A stretch of 64,000 bases of DNA from Clostridia bacterium (lineage in GTDB: Bacteria > Bacillota > Clostridia > Oscillospirales > Acutalibacteraceae): assembly GCA_017625435.1 (NCBI GenBank), contig JAGAKX010000038.1:1-64000 (forward strand). Reading direction: 5' to 3'. Below are positions 1 to 7,211 of the stretch, piece after piece (within the stretch, counting starts at the first letter, position 1; each line of letters opens with the position of its first letter). The translations under genes and the position numbers were made by a program. Below the pieces are notes generated by a model, which was not told the DNA's origin, made no database searches, and saw only the letters and a list, made by a program, of their open reading frames with translations.

Positions 1-75
1 AACGCCTGCGGCGGACTTGACACCAAAAATCAATATGAATTTCCTGTAATTATGCGGTTAATGAATATCTGTATT

Positions 76-111
76 TGTAAACCATGTGCTCGGACAATCT
101 GTAAACCATGT
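76..111. repeat. Direct repeats TGTAAACCATGT, possible IS21-like element end
   Basis: Two exact copies of TGTAAACCATGT (76-87 and 100-111) stand 24 bp apart, followed by a C-rich stretch and then the 3' end of the isomerase gene. Multiple short direct repeats of this kind are typical of the transposase-binding ends of IS21-family elements, and I recall similar GTAAACCATGT repeats from Firmicutes elements, but no transposase lies in the window. The first 148 bases hold no other gene. Confidence 0.4.
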
Positions 112-148
112 CCCCCTTGACAGAAACCCCGCCCCTACCGTGTTATTC

Positions 149-967
149 TTATAAGCTTCTTAAATACTGAATGCTCTTTTCAACGCAGGAAATTTCTGTG
201 TTGCCCTTGTCGGGGGAGTCCTGCTCAACAATGAACCATTTTGCTCCGGATTCCTCGCCTGCTTTGATGATTGCAGGGATATCCTGAACACCGCTTCCCA
301 CGGGCTTGAAGCTGAAATCCTCTTCGCTTGCTGTTTCCTCATTATCCTCGATACCGATAAGCTCATAAAGCTTTTTGGGCTTATCCTTGCCCTTCATAAC
401 GAAGTCCTTAAGGTGGATAACGGGTGTTCTGCCCTTATATTTGAGAATGTAGGGAGCAGGCTCTTCACCGCCCACATTTACCCAGCAGGTGTCAAGCTCT
501 GTCTGAAGACAGTCTGCAGGAACGGTATTGTACATAACGTCAAGACCGTATTCGCCGTCAATTTTAACGAACTCAAAGTCGTGGTTGTGATAAAGAAGGG
601 TAAGACCCTCGGCTGCAGCCTTTCTTCCGATTTCCTCAATCTTCTTAAGAGTTTCGGGATAGTCGGGTGTGCCGGGACGGTACTTTTCGTCAACGTAAGG
701 GATAGCAATAAACTTACAGCCGATTTCCTTATAGTCGGCTATAACCTTGTCCAAATCCTCCAGCATATCTGCGAGAGGCACGTGCGCGGATACTGCTTCA
801 AGGGAATACTTTGCGAGAAGCTCCTTTATTTCACAGGGCTTCTTGTCGAAAAGACCTGCGAATTCAACACCCTCGTAGCCCATTTCTGCTACTTTTTTAA
901 GTGTTCCCTCAAAGTCCTTTTCCATTTCGTTTCTGACTGAATATAACTGAAGACCTATAGGTAACAT
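149..967 (-). CDS. Sugar phosphate isomerase/epimerase (xylose-isomerase-like TIM barrel)
   Basis: A 272-residue cytoplasmic protein of the AP-endonuclease-2/xylose-isomerase-like barrel family. The N terminus (LPIGLQLYSVR) and the motifs GYEGVEFAG, LLYHNHDFEF, ELDTCWVNVGG and VIHLKDF are the usual strand-end motifs carrying metal ligands (His, Glu, Asp). Length is normal. An AAAGGAG ribosome-binding site lies upstream of the ATG. These enzymes isomerise or epimerise sugars or inositol derivatives; the exact substrate cannot be read here. It lies 33 bp downstream of the small membrane gene that follows spoIIP, on the same strand, so it may be partly co-transcribed, but nothing links it to sporulation. 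Confidence 0.85.
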   Translation of the reverse strand: MLPIGLQLYSVRNEMEKDFEGTLKKVAEMGYEGVEFAGLFDKKPCEIKELLAKYSLEAVSAHVPLADMLEDLDKVIADYKEIGCKFIAIPYVDEKYRPGTPDYPETLKKIEEIGRKAAAEGLTLLYHNHDFEFVKIDGEYGLDVMYNTVPADCLQTELDTCWVNVGGEEPAPYILKYKGRTPVIHLKDFVMKGKDKPKKLYELIGIEDNEETASEEDFSFKPVGSGVQDIPAIIKAGEESGAKWFIVEQDSPDKGNTEISCVEKSIQYLRSL

Positions 968-1000
968 AGTGATTCTCCTTTAAATGATATTTTCCTTATT

Positions 1001-1228
1001 TTACCACAGTAAGAGGTCTTTTACAATAGGAATTTCACCGAAAAAATCACGTAAGTCCTCAGTTGTCACCGTGTCTCTTTCTCTGATTCCCAGTCTTCCT
1101 CCCGTGATATCTCCCGCATACTCTGTTGCGGTAATAAGTGCCGTTATACACATAATGACAAACACGGACAAAAGAAAGCTCTTTATAATCTCAAGAAGCT
1201 TTTTGTCATATCTTTTATTTTTCTTCAT
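1001..1228 (-). CDS. Small single-pass membrane protein downstream of spoIIP
   Basis: A 75-residue protein with a basic N terminus (MKKNKRYDKK), one hydrophobic segment (about residues 13-35) and a short acidic tail. Its start overlaps the end of spoIIP by 14 bp and no independent ribosome-binding site is obvious, so it is probably translationally coupled to spoIIP. I do not recognise the family. Position suggests a role in, or co-expression with, the mother-cell engulfment programme, but that is inference. Confidence 0.6.
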   Translation of the reverse strand: MKKNKRYDKKLLEIIKSFLLSVFVIMCITALITATEYAGDITGGRLGIRERDTVTTEDLRDFFGEIPIVKDLLLW

Positions 1229-2309
1229 AGGCGTTTATAATTTCAGACAGCACCTTTCCCGTAAGATATCCCGAATACATAGCCTCGTCAAGGGTATTTG
1301 CATCCGTACCCGTTTCAAGAAGAAGAGAGCACACGCCTAAATCCATATTGTATTTTCTCTGGCAGAAGTATAAGGGCTTCATAAGCCCCTCGTAGCTTTC
1401 CTCTGCGGTTTTCTGAAAGAGAAGTGCGAATTTAAGGTTATTCTCCCAATTCGGAAAATCCGTTATGTACCCTTCCTCGGCACCCGTTATAATCATCAGC
1501 TGTGCCGCTTTTCTGCCGTCAATCTCCGCTGTGGGCTTGGCGTGTTCCGTATCGGAATAGTAAATAGCATCCCTGTGCACATCAAGGACAATCTGTATGG
1601 TGGGATTTTCACTAAGATGCTTTTCAACGCTTACCCTAGAGCGTGAATAAGCCCCCTCATACACCTCGTCATAAATTCCCGTGTCGTGAATATAGCCTAT
1701 GCCGTTTTCAGAGAGCACCCTGCAGATTTCATCACCTACGCGTATCATATTTTTTGCGCTGTCGGTGCTTCTGGTTTTATAATCCTCATAAAATACACCG
1801 TTGTCGGAAAGAAGATAGCTTTCCGTGGTGTGGGTGTGGTAAATAAGCACCGTAGGGTCGGATTTATTCTTTATGCTGATGTCGGGGCCTTCTTTTATAA
1901 GCTCTTCAAAATCGGGCTTTTTCGTGGCAGTTGTGTTCTTTATGTGAATACCTCCTGCTGTGTCCGTAGCACCCGAGGTGCGGAAAAATACCTCCTTTGT
2001 GTTGCCCGAAACAGAGGTCTTCCCGAAGGTCTCAAGATATTCCTTTTCGAATTCCTCTACATCCTCAGGGGTCTCATAAAAAGACGGCGTATCCTCTTTT
2101 TTTTCGGGGACAGTATTTTCCTCCTCGGGGTCGGCCTTCAAGGGAGCCTCTGTTCTGCTTTCTTCACTTTTTTCGATGATGAAAAGTGAGCATCCCTTAT
2201 CAATAAGCTCTGTCACGGGAAGGGCGAACCTGACTGTAAGAATAAGAGACAGAAGTGAAAAAACTATTTTTATGAGCCAGCTGTATTCACCCCGTAAAAA
2301 TCTTTTCAC
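1215..2309 (-). CDS. spoIIP: Stage II sporulation protein P (SpoIIP), peptidoglycan hydrolase
   Basis: A 364-residue protein with an N-terminal membrane anchor (about residues 12-32), an acidic low-complexity linker and the SpoIIP amidase/endopeptidase domain from about residue 150. Recognisable motifs are VLIYHTHTTESY, LDVHRDAIYY and LLETGTDANTLDEA, which carry the zinc-binding and catalytic His/Glu residues. In the SpoIID-SpoIIM-SpoIIP machine it cleaves septal and forespore peptidoglycan during engulfment. Translation begins at a GTG behind AGGGGCTG. It follows gpr by about 40 bp, the arrangement conserved in many Clostridia and Bacilli. Confidence 0.95.
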   Translation of the reverse strand: MKRFLRGEYSWLIKIVFSLLSLILTVRFALPVTELIDKGCSLFIIEKSEESRTEAPLKADPEEENTVPEKKEDTPSFYETPEDVEEFEKEYLETFGKTSVSGNTKEVFFRTSGATDTAGGIHIKNTTATKKPDFEELIKEGPDISIKNKSDPTVLIYHTHTTESYLLSDNGVFYEDYKTRSTDSAKNMIRVGDEICRVLSENGIGYIHDTGIYDEVYEGAYSRSRVSVEKHLSENPTIQIVLDVHRDAIYYSDTEHAKPTAEIDGRKAAQLMIITGAEEGYITDFPNWENNLKFALLFQKTAEESYEGLMKPLYFCQRKYNMDLGVCSLLLETGTDANTLDEAMYSGYLTGKVLSEIINAYEEK

Positions 2310-2348
2310 ACTTTTCAGCCCCTTTTTAAGAAAATCTCTTCTTAAAGC

Positions 2349-3212
2349 TTATGCTGATGTCAGCGAGATTATTTCTTCACGGCTTAAATTTTTCTGCAAA
2401 GCGCAGTTTATCCCGAGAGCAATCAGTCTTGCGCCTGCGGAAGTGATGATGTCCGTATCCTTGGGGGTTACCATCATATCGGAAAAGCTGCTGTCACGGG
2501 GGCTTTTTCCCGTAAGGTCAAAGGAGAGTGTTGCGGCATCAACAACCGTGGGAATCCCTATTGCAATTACGGGCACACCGAGAGTTTCCCTGTTTATTGC
2601 CTTTCTTTTATTTCCCACACCGGAGCCCGGCTCAATTCCCGTATCGCAAAGCTGAATTGTAGTGCCCAGTCTCGTAACACTTCTTGCGGCAAGGGCATCA
2701 ATCACAATAACGCAGGAGGGCTTTATCTTTTCCGTTATCCCCGAAATTATTTCCCCCGTTTCAATGCCTGTTTTACCCGTAACCCCGGGGGAGATTACCG
2801 CAACATCACGAAGACGGGGGAGCTTCAGCTCTTTTTCAGTTTCCTTTGGTATATGTCTTGTTGCAAGGATGCAGTCTGCGCATTTGGGACCTATTGCATC
2901 GGGGGTAATATCAGAATTACCGAGTGCTGCCACAAGCACCGTACCTTCCCGGGGAAGGAGCCCCGTAAGGCTTTTTATAAGAAGCTCAAGCCTTCCGTCG
3001 CACAGCACCTCGGAATCGGTAAAGGAATCCGTTTCCAGGGTCACGTATTTTCCCTTGGGCTTTCCGAGAGCCCTTTCACCCTCTTCACTTGAGATTTCAA
3101 TTGTTGTGGCACGGCAGTTTTCATTCTCCTCAAAGCTTATGTTTACACCGTTTATCTCTTCACGGGGAAGCATTTCGTGCCTTTCAAGGGCTAAATCTGT
3201 CCTTATATTCAT
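2349..3212 (-). CDS. gpr: Germination protease GPR (SASP-specific endopeptidase)
   Basis: A 287-residue protein; the start chosen is the ATG at 3212 with GGTGAT just upstream, because the mature product begins NIRTDLALERHEM, the usual GPR propeptide region resembling the enzyme's own cleavage sites in small acid-soluble proteins. The open frame continues upstream but without similarity. Motifs include ALGNSDITPDAIGPK, GVTGKTGIETGEI, VIDALAAR and GIEPGSGVGNKR, matching family M63. GPR degrades SASPs early in germination. In B. subtilis it is made in the forespore under sigma-F/sigma-G; I could not identify such a promoter confidently. It is shorter than Bacillus GPR (about 370), as in many Clostridia. 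Confidence 0.93.
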   Translation of the reverse strand: MNIRTDLALERHEMLPREEINGVNISFEENENCRATTIEISSEEGERALGKPKGKYVTLETDSFTDSEVLCDGRLELLIKSLTGLLPREGTVLVAALGNSDITPDAIGPKCADCILATRHIPKETEKELKLPRLRDVAVISPGVTGKTGIETGEIISGITEKIKPSCVIVIDALAARSVTRLGTTIQLCDTGIEPGSGVGNKRKAINRETLGVPVIAIGIPTVVDAATLSFDLTGKSPRDSSFSDMMVTPKDTDIITSAGARLIALGINCALQKNLSREEIISLTSA

Positions 3213-3282
3213 AATATCACCGTTATTATCTTTTACAGCTTTGTAAATAATATACAAAGCCTTAAAAATATGAAAAAAACAG

Positions 3283-3311
3283 TTGATTTTCCCGTGACTT
3301 CGTGATATTAT
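3283..3311 (+). promoter_or_regulatory. Sigma-A-type promoter of rpsT
   Basis: TTGATT (3283-3288) and TATTAT (3306-3311) separated by exactly 17 bp, about 34 bp before the rpsT start codon. Confidence 0.65.
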
Positions 3312-3344
3312 ATAGCACGTATGAAGAGAAGGAGGTGTAATACT

Positions 3345-3602
3345 ATGCCCAATATCAAGTCCGCAAAGAAGCGTGTCCTTGTTAACAAAACAAAGGCTGC
3401 ACGTAACAAATCCGCTAACTCTGCACTTAAGACAGCTATCAAGAAGGCTAATGTTGCTATTGATACTAACGCTGCAGACAAGGCTGCCGCTGTCAATCTC
3501 GCTGTAAAGAAGATCGACCAGGCTGCTGCAAAGGGTCTTATCCACAAGAACAACGCAGCTCGTAAAAAGTCTGCTCTTGTTACAAAACTCAACAAGGCAT
3601 AA
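3345..3602 (+). CDS. rpsT: 30S ribosomal protein S20
   Basis: An 85-residue basic, alanine/lysine-rich protein starting MPNIKSAKKRVLVNK, the S20 signature, ending in IHKNNAARKKSALVTKLNKA. S20 binds 16S rRNA in the small subunit body. The start at 3345 is set by a perfect GGAGGTG seven bases upstream. It is divergent from gpr, as often seen in Clostridia, and monocistronic or co-transcribed with the small membrane gene at 3714. Two strong hairpins follow the stop codon. Confidence 0.97.
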   Translation: MPNIKSAKKRVLVNKTKAARNKSANSALKTAIKKANVAIDTNAADKAAAVNLAVKKIDQAAAKGLIHKNNAARKKSALVTKLNKA

Positions 3603-3688
3603 GAGTGCCGAGCGTTTTGCAGGCACTCCGCATTTTACGGAGCTGCTCCGAACTCACGGATAAACGGACCGTGTTAAACCGTTTATCC
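3603..3688 (+). repeat. Two or three stem-loops between rpsT and the next gene
   Basis: GAGTGCC (3603-3609) pairs with GGCACTC (3622-3628), CTCCG (3626-3630) with CGGAG (3638-3642), and GGATAAACGG (3658-3667) with CCGTTTATCC (3679-3688, a perfect 10 bp stem). None is followed by a T-tract, so they look like processing or stabilising hairpins, or a short relative of the hairpin arrays elsewhere in the window, rather than intrinsic terminators. Confidence 0.7.
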
Positions 3689-3713
3689 CAATTCTGAAAG
3701 GACGGTAATACTA

Positions 3714-3884
3714 ATGAAAAAAGCACTTAAAATCATCGCTATCGTTATAGCAATTGCCGCTGCAATAGCCGGTATTTATGTTGTTGTTACAAAGTTTATC
3801 AACAAAAAGCAGAACACAACAGATGAAGAAAATTATGTATCCTGCTCTTGCGAAGAAGAGTTTTCTTCCGAAACAATAGCTTAA
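3714..3884 (+). CDS. 56-residue membrane protein with acidic cysteine-containing tail
   Basis: Starts MKKALKIIAIVIAIAAAIAG: a short basic start, one transmembrane helix (about residues 5-26), a basic stop-transfer (KKQN) and an acidic tail containing the motif SCSCEEEF. GAAAGGACGG upstream acts as ribosome-binding site, and an intrinsic terminator follows at 3901-3931, so the frame is bracketed like a real gene. I do not recognise the family. The CSC motif could bind metal, but this is speculation. Confidence 0.7.
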   Translation: MKKALKIIAIVIAIAAAIAGIYVVVTKFINKKQNTTDEENYVSCSCEEEFSSETIA

Positions 3885-3900
3885 CCCGGGATATATAATA

Positions 3901-3931
3901 AAGACGGCGGCATATTATGCCGTCTTTTTTT
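3901..3931 (+). terminator. Intrinsic terminator after the 56-residue gene
   Basis: AAGACGGC (3901-3908) pairs with GCCGTCTT (3919-3926), followed by a run of seven T. Confidence 0.9.
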
Positions 3932-3978
3932 GTAAATAAATAGGGACATCAGCCATTGTCGGTTGATGTCCTTTCGGT

Positions 3979-4383
3979 TTATATGCTGTATTTCTTTTCA
4001 AGATAAGCAGAAATTAGCTTTATGATTTTTTCGGCATACTCCAGCTGAGTAACTGCATCCTGCTTTGAAACGATGTAAAAATCATCATAGTCGCTTGCAG
4101 ACCTTACTCTGAAAAGAGAGGAAATTGCATCAGAAATGCTTTTGTCAAATAATTCGGTTTTAAGGTAAATCTCCCTGAATTTGGATATAATCCCTGAATG
4201 CTTTTTTGAGTCATATCCGTCGAGAATAAGAACTGCTCTCAGAGAATGAAAAGCCGCATAGTAGGCTCTGTTTGCAGTGCCTTTGTATTCGTTCGCTGCC
4301 ATAAGGATTCGAGCTTCATTAAGACAGTCCTGTGCATGAAGCATACGTGCTTTTGAAAGTGATATTAATTCCTCATTAAGCAA
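3979..4383 (-). CDS. HEPN-domain protein (partner of MNT nucleotidyltransferase)
   Basis: A 134-residue all-helical protein with the HEPN signature RAYYAAFH (R-x6-H), preceded by NEYKGTANR and followed by SLRAVLILDGYDSKKHSG; a second conserved patch is RVRSASDYDDFY. HEPN proteins of this class are RNases or substrate-binding partners of minimal nucleotidyltransferases. The start is a TTG with GAAGGTG upstream, overlapping the MNT stop by 8 bp, so the pair is translationally coupled. The two together form a possible MNT/HEPN toxin-antitoxin module; whether the HEPN protein is toxic cannot be told from sequence. Confidence 0.85.
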   Translation of the reverse strand: MLNEELISLSKARMLHAQDCLNEARILMAANEYKGTANRAYYAAFHSLRAVLILDGYDSKKHSGIISKFREIYLKTELFDKSISDAISSLFRVRSASDYDDFYIVSKQDAVTQLEYAEKIIKLISAYLEKKYSI

Positions 4384-4714
4384 TTTTCACACCTTCTTTA
4401 CATATATTTCTGTAAAACGGAAGCACATCGGCATAGCGGTTGAAGGTAGCAGCGTCCTTTTCTGTAATTGAAACCACGATTCCGTATTCAAAAAGAAGAA
4501 ATCCGCATAGCTCGTCAATTTTCCCTCTGTATGAAGCTATTTTTTCAGCAGGAAGGTTTACTACAAGCAATATGTCAATGTCAGATTCATCATTGAAGTC
4601 GCCCCGTGCATAAGAGCCGAAAAGAATGGCGGAATGAAGCTTGTCGCCGAAAATCTCTCTTGAGCTTTCAGCCACACAGTCAAGTATTTTCTTTAACGTG
4701 TTTTCCGTGCACAT
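4376..4714 (-). CDS. Minimal nucleotidyltransferase (MNT) domain protein
   Basis: A 112-residue protein carrying the pol-beta-like nucleotidyltransferase motif GSYARG followed by SDIDILLVV (GS...DxD catalytic aspartates). It begins MCTENTLKK; this start was chosen over ATGs upstream because AAAGGCGGTG lies 5 bp before it. It is the first gene of the MNT-HEPN pair. In characterised pairs the MNT enzyme modifies the HEPN toxin with AMP or oligo-A and acts as antitoxin; applying this here is inference by family. Confidence 0.88.
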   Translation of the reverse strand: MCTENTLKKILDCVAESSREIFGDKLHSAILFGSYARGDFNDESDIDILLVVNLPAEKIASYRGKIDELCGFLLFEYGIVVSITEKDAATFNRYADVLPFYRNICKEGVKIA

Positions 4715-4771
4715 GCAAACACCGCCTTTCATTGATATTATATACAAAATTTTTTCTTAAATCAAGTAAAA

Positions 4772-5479
4772 TCAGATTATCAGCTGTTTTACGGTATATT
4801 CTGCAATTCTCAGCCCTGCCTGAGAGGGTATAAAGCTGATGCTTGAGGGGGGAAGTCGCTTTTCGTCTTCGTTTTCGGGGATGAATTTCGGGGAAACGGG
4901 TACCTCGGGGGAATAAAGCACGGTCACCTTTTTCAGTCCTGCATCGCGGTATTTCTTTCTCATAACACGGCATAAAGGACAGTATTCCGTCTTATTTATG
5001 TCCGTTATCTTAAAGAATTCTCCCGACATTTTGGCTCCCGTACCCATAGAGGCTATAAGGGGAGTGCCCGTATTCTCACACCTTACGGCAATTGCCGTTT
5101 TTGCCGCCGTGTCGTCAATTGCATCAACGCAGAAATCATATTTTCCTGTAAAAAAACCGTCAATGTTATCTGTTGTCACAAAATCCGTGATAATGCTTAT
5201 TTTACAGTCGGGGTTGATGTCAAGAATTCTGTCACGGGATACCTCGGTTTTATATTTCCCCACGGTGGAATGAAGGGCATAAAGCTGACGGTTTATGTTG
5301 GAAAGGGAAACTGTGTCCCCGTCAACAAGGGTAAGTGCGCCCACGCCAGCTCGGGCGAGAGCCTCTGCCGTATAAGAGCCCACACCGCCCAGACCGAAGA
5401 TTATCACGGACGAATTATTTAATTTTTCCACAGCCTCTGCTCCTAAAAGCATAGCTGTTCTCGAATATTCTTCTCTCAT
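4772..5479 (-). CDS. tcdA: tRNA threonylcarbamoyladenosine dehydratase (ThiF/E1-like)
   Basis: A 235-residue E1-like enzyme: Rossmann motif FGLGGVGSYTAEALARAGVG at about residues 29-48, SNINRQL, VDAIDDTAAK, and the C-terminal CPLCRVMRKKYRD characteristic of TcdA/CsdL. It cyclises t6A at position 37 of ANN-decoding tRNAs to ct6A using ATP. Length is normal for the Firmicutes form, which lacks the long extension of the E. coli protein. It is monocistronic and divergent from the XRE gene. Confidence 0.9.
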   Translation of the reverse strand: MREEYSRTAMLLGAEAVEKLNNSSVIIFGLGGVGSYTAEALARAGVGALTLVDGDTVSLSNINRQLYALHSTVGKYKTEVSRDRILDINPDCKISIITDFVTTDNIDGFFTGKYDFCVDAIDDTAAKTAIAVRCENTGTPLIASMGTGAKMSGEFFKITDINKTEYCPLCRVMRKKYRDAGLKKVTVLYSPEVPVSPKFIPENEDEKRLPPSSISFIPSQAGLRIAEYTVKQLII

Positions 5480-5560
5480 TTTTACACCGCTTTGTATGTT
5501 TTTTCTAATAATAACATTTTTTTTTCAATTAAACAAGTATTTAAGTCTTTCTTAAAATCC

Positions 5561-5589
5561 TTGCCAAAATAATAAAAATGTGGTAAACT
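5561..5589 (+). promoter_or_regulatory. Promoter of the XRE regulator gene
   Basis: TTGCCA (5561-5566) and TAAACT (5584-5589) with 17 bp spacing, 26 bp before the ATG at 5616. Confidence 0.6.
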
Positions 5590-5615
5590 TTATACAGAAA
5601 TAAGCAGGTGATTGT

Positions 5616-6227
5616 ATGTTAGGGGAAGCAGAATTTAAAAATATTTTCGGCAAAAAGCTTGGTTTTCTCAGAAAACAACGGGGGATGACCCAGAGTGAAC
5701 TTGGCTATCAGCTTAATTACAGTGATAAAGCGGTATCCAAATGGGAAAGAGGAGAGAGCATCCCCGATGTTTATACCATTTATAAAATTGCCGAGCTTTT
5801 CGGTGTGGGAATAAGCGATATGCTTTCAGCTTCGGAAGAAATAAATCTTAAATCGGCAAAACCAAAGGGAGAACTCAAGCCCTCGCGGTATTTTGTGCCG
5901 GTAATTATTGCCGTGAGCATTTTTTTTATAGCCTCTGTAATTTTTCTTGTGCTGAAAAATATCCCTGCCGTAAGCGGATATGCACACTTTCCGTTTTTAT
6001 ATGCGGTTCCCGTTGCGGCAATTACGCTGACAGTTTTTTCGTCCTTGTGGTGGCGGATGGTATTCAGATGTATATTCGTTTCTCTTATTATCTGGTCATC
6101 TGCGCTTGCACTTTATTTTACTATGGGAATGGAAAATCTTGTTTATATATTCGTTCCCTGTGCCGTATTGCAGATTGCCTGCATTATTGCTTATCTGTTT
6201 GCGTGGTTTGTTGTAAAGAAAAAATAA
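5616..6227 (+). CDS. XRE-family HTH regulator with C-terminal membrane domain
   Basis: A 203-residue protein. Residues about 9-68 form a Cro/CI-type helix-turn-helix (LGFLRKQRGMTQSELGYQLNYSDKAVSKWERGESIPD). After a linker come four hydrophobic segments (about 90-110, 120-137, 143-160 and 168-198). Membrane-tethered XRE regulators of this build are common in Clostridia and are thought to sense envelope or metabolite signals. No effector domain is visible and the target is unknown; the hemolysin-III gene faces it convergently across a shared terminator. Confidence 0.88.
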   Translation: MLGEAEFKNIFGKKLGFLRKQRGMTQSELGYQLNYSDKAVSKWERGESIPDVYTIYKIAELFGVGISDMLSASEEINLKSAKPKGELKPSRYFVPVIIAVSIFFIASVIFLVLKNIPAVSGYAHFPFLYAVPVAAITLTVFSSLWWRMVFRCIFVSLIIWSSALALYFTMGMENLVYIFVPCAVLQIACIIAYLFAWFVVKKK

Positions 6228-6244
6228 ACTGTCCGTAAAAGAAG

Positions 6245-6287
6245 AACTCTCAGGAGCTGAGCATAATCAGACCCGAGAGTTTTTTTG
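6245..6287. terminator. Shared terminator between XRE and hemolysin-III genes
   Basis: AACTCTC (6245-6251) pairs with GAGAGTT (6275-6281), followed by T7 on the plus strand. It sits between two convergent genes, so it may act in both directions, though the minus-strand T-tract is weak. Confidence 0.85.
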
Positions 6288-6295
6288 TTATGGTT

Positions 6296-6952
6296 TTATA
6301 TTGCCGTATATATCCCTAAAAAATGAAGAAGCGTTCCCGTGAGAACAAAAATATGAAATACACCGTGAAAATATTTTTTCTTTTTACCTGCTGCATAAAA
6401 AATGGTGCCGACGGTATAAATAAGTCCGCCTGCCACTACGAACGCAATAATCTCAGAGCCTCTGGGGCAGTGCTTATAAATGGGATATATAAGTACTGCA
6501 CTCATCCAGCCCACCGTCATATAAAGAATCATCTGTACTTTTTTGTATTTTTCGTGGTCAATAAATGTCAGTACGACTCCCGCGGTGCTGAGAATGAAGC
6601 TGAGCAGTCCCATAAAGGTTGCAAGGATTTTATTGTACGGATATACGCAGATAATCGTAAGGGAAATGCTTGTGCCCGTTATCAGCATAAAAATGGTTGA
6701 ATGGTCAAGCAGACGCATTATTTTTTTTATGTCGGATTTTCTCATTGAATGATAAAGGGATGAACAGGTGTAAAGAATCACGGCAGATAATGCAAATATT
6801 GCCGTGCCGAGATATGCGTTGGTATCGGTTGCTTTAAGAAAACAGAATACGAAAGATGCAATTCCCAGAAGGATACCGGTACTGTGAGAAACAGAATTGA
6901 AAATTTCTTCCCCTTTTGTATAGGTTGGCAGTGTGACATTTGCAAGCTTCAT
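6296..6952 (-). CDS. Hemolysin III / PAQR family membrane protein
   Basis: A 218-residue seven-helix membrane protein of the HlyIII (YplQ/YqfA, PAQR) family. Diagnostic residues are GEEIFNSVSHSTGILLG near the N terminus, CSSLYHSM and LDHSTIFMLITG, and HGVFHIFVLTGTLLHFLGIY at the C terminus, whose His/Asp/Ser residues form the zinc site of the family. Despite the name, most members are not haemolysins and are linked to membrane homeostasis. It is monocistronic. Confidence 0.9.
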   Translation of the reverse strand: MKLANVTLPTYTKGEEIFNSVSHSTGILLGIASFVFCFLKATDTNAYLGTAIFALSAVILYTCSSLYHSMRKSDIKKIMRLLDHSTIFMLITGTSISLTIICVYPYNKILATFMGLLSFILSTAGVVLTFIDHEKYKKVQMILYMTVGWMSAVLIYPIYKHCPRGSEIIAFVVAGGLIYTVGTIFYAAGKKKKYFHGVFHIFVLTGTLLHFLGIYTAI

Positions 6953-7108
6953 AATGTGCCTCCTTGGGTAAACTGTAATTCTATAGTAGCTACTTTTCGC
7001 AAAAATGTCACCCTACCGATGCATTTCGGCTTATCTACAGATAAAAACCAACTCTACCGTGAGTAGAATTGAAAAAATATCCTTGAAAAACACAATATTT
7101 TCAATAGT

Positions 7109-7123
7109 AAGTAAGACTTACTT
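7109..7123. promoter_or_regulatory. Palindromic operator overlapping the -35 box of the glycan operon
   Basis: AAGTAAG-A-CTTACTT is a perfect 7+7 bp inverted repeat whose last bases overlap the -35 hexamer of the promoter at 7122-7150, the expected geometry for a repressor site. Confidence 0.6.
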
Positions 7124-7150
7124 GCTTTTTATTAAAAATAATAGTAGAAT
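7122..7150 (+). promoter_or_regulatory. Promoter of the propeller/GH38 operon
   Basis: TTGCTT (7122-7127) and TAGAAT (7145-7150), 17 bp spacing. The following leader contains an imperfect stem-loop (CAGGC ... CGGG ... CCCG ... GCCTG, about 7163-7196) before the AAGGGGG ribosome-binding site. No known riboswitch class was recognised in it. Confidence 0.55.
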
Positions 7151-7211
7151 TATTATGATTATGCAGGCGTGACGGGTTCAGCTCCCGACAGCCTGAGTTA
7201 AGGGGGATTTT

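Noticed and set aside
413..940. Plus-strand open frame of 175 codons antisense to the isomerase gene
   Set aside because: Shadow of a well-conserved gene on the other strand; no ribosome-binding site and cysteine-rich, improbable composition.
3213..3282. Sigma-F/G promoter for gpr
   Set aside because: A GTATA-like element exists near 3250 on the minus strand, but no convincing -10 element at the right spacing, so it was not listed.
7163..7196. Riboswitch in the leader of the propeller/GH38 operon
   Set aside because: Only one short imperfect stem-loop is present; it matches no known riboswitch core and has no switching partner.
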